This document shows, piece by piece, positions 58,702 to 64,000 of a stretch of 64,000 nucleotides of DNA (position 1 is the stretch's first letter; each line of letters begins with the position of its first letter). The notes below the pieces were generated by a model. It was not told the origin of the DNA. It worked only from the letters and a program-made list of their open reading frames with translations, and did no database searches. This DNA is from Brachypterus glaber. Its lineage: Eukaryota; Arthropoda; Insecta; Coleoptera; Kateretidae. A program made the translations under genes and the position numbers. The DNA is taken from positions 10,247,589-10,311,588 of the forward strand of contig OY294048.1 in assembly GCA_958510825.1 (NCBI GenBank). Reading direction: 5' to 3'.

Positions 58702-58914
58702 TTTTCACCTCCTCATATACGTAAATATATTAATGCGTAGGTTGTCATGTTATGTAGGTTGTATTATATTTTATAAAATATAATGAAATATAAAGCATTT
58801 TCCAGGAAGTCGAAATGTTTATTTTTTAATGAGAATACCAATTATATTTCAATTAAAAACTTCAAAAATGTGTTTACGTTTACACAATATTATTACACAA
58901 AGCGGTCGATATAT
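58702..58914. other. AT-rich spacer
   Basis: No feature seen. Confidence 0.4.
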
Positions 58915-59185
58915 CACCACCACTTTTAACTTTTGAACGAGTTGAGATATAAACTTCAAATTCAGATCACTTATATAAGACAATTTAAAATATCTTTTAG
59001 CATTTATTTCGTTTTAATTCTCTGTTTGAAAACAACGAAAATCCATCGTCGAAACGTCACAGCAAAATTAGATAACAATTTTAGTCAGATCCAAAGCCCT
59101 ATTCCCCAAAAATCAAAAAACCTATAAATTTAACTATTATAGAGGATTATTGGACCCGCCATTTTGAATATTTAACTTTTAATGC
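58915..59185. repeat. Nested fragments of three repeat families
   Basis: 58915-59010 belongs to the TTAA foldback family ('cttttaacttttgaacgag'). 59020-59125 is the arm seen at 42600-43122 ('cgaaaatccatcgtcgaaac'). About 59145-59185 resembles the 5-kb ATGGCGG cluster ('ggacccgccattttgaat'). Confidence 0.7.
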
Positions 59186-59364
59186 CATATTCGGTTTTAG
59201 CGTTCTAAAATACCTCCCTACACCAATTTTTATAGCTGTAGCGTAAACAGCCGAATTAATGCCATTTTTGGGTGTCGCCCGGACCATAGTGCAGTATGCC
59301 AGTATTGGCCATGTATGAAAATTTAATAAAATGTTCGTGGTGTTTTAAAATAATAAACTTATAA
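59186..59364. other. Short spacer
   Basis: No feature seen. Confidence 0.4.
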
Positions 59365-59888
59365 AAAGCCACTTTACACGGAGCAATTTGTACGCAAGTT
59401 TGATGCTATGCAAGTTTGCTGCCAGATATAGCATGAGGACAATTGGACATTGATTTGCCTTTTCATGAAGCAAGTTGTACGCAAGTTTGGTGCAATATAT
59501 TGCAAGGTAAACAGTGCTGCCAACCAGACAATTTTGACGTGTCTCTGCGTTTGTTGACAAAAACATAACCTAGCATTTGCTTTTTTAAGGAAGTTTTTTA
59601 GTTATACAGACCGACCTATTATTAATAATAATAATTATTAACATGTGCAGTTGCTACTATATTAGTAAAATGAAATCGATTTGGTAACTTTTTTCCAGTT
59701 TGTTACCACGAAAATAACCATAACACTTGCGTGAAAATCGCCGAAAAATAGAACATGTTCTAAATAATTTGATGGCAAGAAAATGGCCTCAAACTTGCCT
59801 GAAGGCATGCGCAGTGACTGAATCATTCTTGCAACAAACTTGCATAGCATCAAACTTGCGCACAAATTGCTCCGTGTAAAGTGGCTTT
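59365..59888. mobile_element. 524-bp MITE with ~54-bp TIRs
   Basis: 'aaagccactttacacggagc' and 'gctccgtgtaaagtggcttt' are the ends. The inverted match continues inward through 'gcaagtttgatgctatgcaa' and 'ttgcatagcatcaaacttgc' with one or two differences. No coding frame. The superfamily is not determined because the target duplication is blurred by A/T runs. Confidence 0.9.
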
Positions 59889-60595
59889 AAGGTTATTAAA
59901 ATAATATCATTAAGAGATAATGCAGTTTATATAGTATGCAAATTTGACTTGGCGAAATTCCTCCTTTGTTATCTTTTAGATTTATGTTCATGAGCAGTGT
60001 ATTTCATTTTAATTTAACTATTCGAATAATTAAATTATTATGAAAATCATTGTTTATCTAAAAACTATTTTATATATTTTCCACATATACTTCTTTATTG
60101 CTTGTACTAGTCACGGTGTCTGGAAGTAAAGATTTCGTCTAACTTTCAAGTTACCCTACGAATAATCATTTCAAGTCAATCTATCGAGCGCTTTTTTTTT
60201 TGTTTGGTCATAAAACATATTTTAATAAATATCTCGATTTTGGCCCATCCTATTTAATTTTTTTTATAATAAAATAAAGAGTTTTTTTTCTATAATTTAC
60301 TTTAAGTGCACATTTTTGCACAGTTTGGATAAATAATAAACTCATTACAGAACGATTAATGATGTTTGGACGAAATTTTGTACCAAAAATTATGAAAATA
60401 TTTATTTTTTAAACCACCCTATAAAAAAATATAATACATCAAAAGGAAGAGAAGAAAAAGCTCTGCTATTTAAATAGAATATATTTTTTTTGTAAAATTA
60501 TTAGCTAAGTAAACAGATTTTAATCCTTTGTTTCCTGAGAAGCTTTATTTCTAGGTACCTACTCGTAGTTTTTGTTTTGTTCAACATAATAAAGT
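59889..60595. other. AT-rich DNA, no gene supported
   Basis: No feature seen. Confidence 0.4.
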
Positions 60596-61630
60596 ATTTA
60601 GGGTTATTTGTGATAAACACTCGGAAATGAAGCAAATAAAAACTTTATCGCATTGCATAATCATGCCAAAGTTTCACCTAATATTTAGGCTTCTTCAGGG
60701 CTAAAAAGACATAAAAATTATAAAACTTTTTGGACATAACTTGTACATTATAAACTGATTTTTTGGAAAAAAAATGTATATAAACAAAAATAAAAGAAAT
60801 TAATAAATTAAAAACTTACCTAAATTATTAAATATGCATTAAAACAAACAAATTAAACAAAAACATTACATCAACAAACAAAATACACTGGACATTTTTC
60901 AACAGGAGAATACTCACTGTAGAACAATTAATTACTGAAATTTTTAAAAAAGTATGTATCTATAAATTTGGATAAAGTGTTGTTACAGTGTTTAAAATAA
61001 TTATATTTTGATATATTAATTAATGGAGTTCGGATTCTTTTTTATATGCACCATTTCAAGAAAAAGAATCCGAAAAAGAATCCGAACTCCATTAACTATA
61101 AAACTGACACCTGCAATTTAAGTAGTATTTACTTTAACTTAATTAAAAATATTAAATGATATATGTTCTACTTGTGGATTTAAATAATTTTACAAAAATA
61201 TTTAATTAATATATCAAAATATAATTATTTTAAACACTGTAACAACACTTTATCCAAATTTATAGATACATACTTTTTTTAAAAATTCAGTAATTAATTG
61301 TTCTACAGTGAGTATTCTCCTGTTGAAAAATGTCCAGTGTATTTTGTTTGTTGATGTAATTTTTTTGTTTAATTTGTTTGTTTTAATGCAAATTTAATAA
61401 TTTAGGTAAGTTTTTAATTTATTAATTTCTTTTATATTTGTTTATTTACATTTTTTTTTTCCAGAAAATCAGTTTATAATGTCCAAGTTATGCCAAAAAG
61501 TTTTATAATTTTTATGTCTTTTTAGCCCTGAAGAAGCCGAAATATTAGGTGAAACGTTGGCATGATTATGTAATGCAATAAAGTTTTTATTTGCTTCATT
61601 TCCGAGTGTTTATCATAAATAACCCTAAAT
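60596..61630. mobile_element. 1.03-kb palindromic element with ~430-bp arms
   Basis: 'gggttatttgtgataaacac' on the left mirrors 'gtgtttatcataaataaccc' on the right; 'cttcttcagggctaaaaaga' mirrors 'tctttttagccctgaagaag'. An inner hairpin 'aatggagttcggattctttt' lies at 61022-61094. The right arm carries CTGAAGA...GAAACGTTGG and a splice-like pair (GGTAAGT at about 61405, TTTTTTCCAG near 61455-61464). No reverse transcriptase. The architecture resembles that of the 54-kb palindrome. Confidence 0.8.
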
Positions 61631-62699
61631 AAATTTCAAGAAGCATCCTGTAGGAAATATTATTATAATAAAGTATGTTAATTGCTAAAAAAAACATTTA
61701 TATTTATTGGCATTTACAACTGTTCAAGCCCAAGCATTAAATTTATTTTCTGATAATGAGGCCAATGTTTTAGATTGCCCGTACGATATGTTTATCAGCA
61801 TAAATATATTTAAATCAAAAAAAGGATCGTGGCAATAACCATATTCATAAAATATTATCGCTGGTGACCTAGCGGTTCTTACATCTGATATGGATGGAAA
61901 TTATTATAAAAGCTTTTAGGTATACACTGCTGGTTTGGTTTTTTACTTTTATATTTTAAATATAAAAGTATTAAAAAACACTTTGTTTTAATTATCCAGT
62001 GTACTCGATTTTTTGAACGTTTTAATATTTGTGACCATGTAGTAAATATGAGTCTGTCAGGCTGTAATTTTTTAATTTTTTAGCATTTCTCAACGTTTCT
62101 AGACTCAAGATTTTTAGACTTGTATGTCTGTCGGTCTGTGAACAATACAACTCAAATGCGCATAGAGCTAGAGACTTGGATTTGAAGAACAGTTGAGCAC
62201 ATCTCGGTGCTTTTTGTAATTCAAAAAAAAAAATTGGTTTAAGATGAGTTAGCAAAAAAAGTAAAAAAACTTTCTGGTCTTTTAATTTTCTTTTTTTTGT
62301 GGAAATTTTGTTTTAGTTAAGAGGTATAGTTAAAATATAAAGGTGTTTAAATGCATACGTTTCCTATAAATGGTTAAAAACATTTAATACCACGATAGCT
62401 GCGCTATATATCCCCGGGGATATGCATCTTTCATTCTGTAAAATTAGTGATAATTTATGATTTTTTTATAGCTTTGGATTTGGATTGGATTTAAATAATT
62501 TTAAAAATATTTTTTGCTACATATCCCCAATTTTTCTACTAGGTCCTGGTTTTCCCATCTACAGTTGAAACGTGTACATGTCCCCAGGGATGGATATGTA
62601 ACGCAGAAAAATAATACAATCCAATTCTAGCTACGCAGGCTTAAGTTTTAGAGCATTTTCAAGTATTTCAAGTATTTCAACATTAAATAATATTGTTTT
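61631..62699. other. AT-rich DNA with GTCTGTCGG module, copy 3
   Basis: 62085-62180 holds 'tgtctgtcggtctgtg' with related flanks, as at 9075 and 31855. A 'tccccggggatatgcatc' phrase near 62410 and 'gtccccagggatggatatg' near 62580 are weakly palindromic. No gene. Confidence 0.5.
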
Positions 62700-63060
62700 T
62701 TCACTACTAGCTTTAAGCTTTAGAACATACCATTAGCTAAATATTATGAAAAAAGAAATAAAAAAAACTAAATTTTTAAACGTCAGTTCAAAGCATTTAT
62801 ATGAGCAAATGTCACTGATCAAGGCTACTTGATTTTTATGATAATTTCAAGAAATATAATTTCTGTTCATAATTTATTTTATTATTTGAATAAACATAGT
62901 TAAATAGTGCTAGTAGTGAAAACACTAATATATAAATTATGCTAGAGAAGACTATTATAGCTTCGCACTCTTAATTCCCTCGCTGCTACGCAGCTCGGGG
63001 TTTAATAAGCTCGGCTATAAAAAATGTCTTCTCTACCTCGGTATATAATTACTATTTATT
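62700..63060. mobile_element. 'AGTAGTGAAAA' repeat family, copy near the right edge
   Basis: 62735-63060 is a direct, highly similar match of 29725-30060, including 'aaatgtcactgatcaaggct' and 'ctcgctgctacgcagctcgg', preceded by a 'cactactagctttaag' end. Confidence 0.85.
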
Positions 63061-63259
63061 ACTAAAAACTTTTTTACATTTTGTATCCTATTTTGTCTTA
63101 ACTATTAATTTTTTATTTTTAATTCCATTCCATTATAAATACGTAATCATAATGGAAGGATTTGCTGAAAAAAAAAGGATTATCCCTTTCTGAGAAAGCC
63201 AGCTTTTAATTTTTTGCTTCTTTTCCTATTAAGAGACAGTAGCTGTAATTTTTTATACA

Positions 63260-63410
63260 GAGCATCTAAAAGTTACCCCTCTTTTCATTAAAAAAATCTA
63301 CCCTATGCCCCCTGACCACATTTTGAAAGCTAAAAATATCAACTATGTACCAAAAGACGGTTTAAGTTGTTTACTTATGTATTCAAAATTTGAATATCTC
63401 AACGATATTT

Positions 63411-63453
<43 letters not shown>

Positions 63454-63625
63454 TTGTAGGATAAATACACAGAATCATGGAGAGCCCCAAATAAGTTGCA
63501 AAACTTGTGCCAGGGGCTCTCCATTAATTTTGAGAAATATACGTCCAAATATTTAGTTGACAACCAATGGCTTCATTTTCGCATCAACTCGTTTAAAAGT
63601 TAAGACTTTTGGACCGCACTGTATA
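63260..63625. mobile_element. TTAA foldback fragment interrupted by an (ATTT)n-tailed retroelement
   Basis: The left part ('atgccccctgaccacat', 'accaaaagacggttta') and right part ('cgtttaaaagttaagac') are TTAA-family text. Between them (about 63405-63560) an (ATTT)n run of 12 or so units adjoins 'ggataaatacacagaatcat' and 'atggagagcccc...ggggctctccat'. That is what a minus-strand retroelement 3' end with an (AAAT)n tail would look like. Confidence 0.6.
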
Positions 63626-64000
63626 AGTATAGGCATATTTAAATAAAAATCCGATACACTCCTTTAGTTACTAATTTGTTTTACATTCTCTGTTAAGCTG
63701 ATTACGAAGAGATTGCTGAAGAATGTATAGAGGTAACAATAAAATATTTAAAGAGCTAAAACTTTTAACATAAAACATTTTCCGAGCCTAAAATGAGGTA
63801 GCAGAAAACTGTAAAGTAAGAGTCAAAATTATTCTCCCAGTAAACTTTCCAATAGGACTTAATATTAATCTTATATTTAATGTTAAATTAAATTTTCTAC
63901 AAACTTTTAAAAATGTTTAATTAAAGCCGCTATTCTATAAAAGAAAAATTAAATCAAAACAAAAATATAATTTATATAAAGTGAATGTAATAATTAAACT
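63626..64000. other. AT-rich right edge, no feature seen
   Basis: No frame, repeat or RNA gene recognised. Confidence 0.4.

Overview
The window looks like intron or intergenic DNA from an insect with a large, AT-rich, transposon-packed genome. The reasons are one long, intron-bearing neuronal-type coding exon, dozens of foldback, mariner-type and other terminal-inverted-repeat (TIR) elements, pieces of insect-type non-LTR retrotransposons, and no sign of prokaryotic gene organisation. A beetle is plausible but not proven. Only one host gene is visible. All family names come from reading the sequence and from memory of the families; no search was run.

Layout. 81-4496 (minus strand) is a 1472-codon coding exon, most likely the long N-terminal exon of the synaptic priming factor Unc-13. 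It ends at a clean splice donor, so the gene continues off the left edge. From 4.5 kb to the right edge there is no other host exon I can support. This stretch, probably upstream DNA or a giant intron of the same gene, consists of AT-rich DNA filled with repeats. They include a 5.2 kb CAGGGTGT-ended element (6382-11578) holding a four-copy 177-bp tandem array; a series of 0.8-2.4 kb foldback elements; a pure 11-bp satellite of about 1.5 kb (23779-25310); a foldback element whose arms are built of 16-bp tandem units (40420-40985); and several MITEs.

The most informative part is 44-59 kb, where repeats are nested and related copies show the empty sites. One repeat (44088-48025) is split by a complete 3166-bp transposon (44371-47536) with ~190-bp TIRs, a 4-bp target duplication and an intact 668-codon transposase-like gene, tentatively Chapaev/CMC type. 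A sister copy of that repeat at 56939-58701 lacks this insertion but carries two 5'-truncated LINEs, each with its own target duplication. A second CAC...GTG element with a 4-bp duplication (48634-50461) sits in a copy of another foldback family whose uninterrupted version is at 32936-34043. A decayed DD41D mariner lies at 50919-52017. Two inverted copies of a hammerhead-ribozyme-like fold sit in a palindrome at 54359-54745, suggesting a Penelope-like origin.

The genes do not work together as a system. The window is one exon of a host gene beside a layered record of mobile-element insertions, some of them recent.
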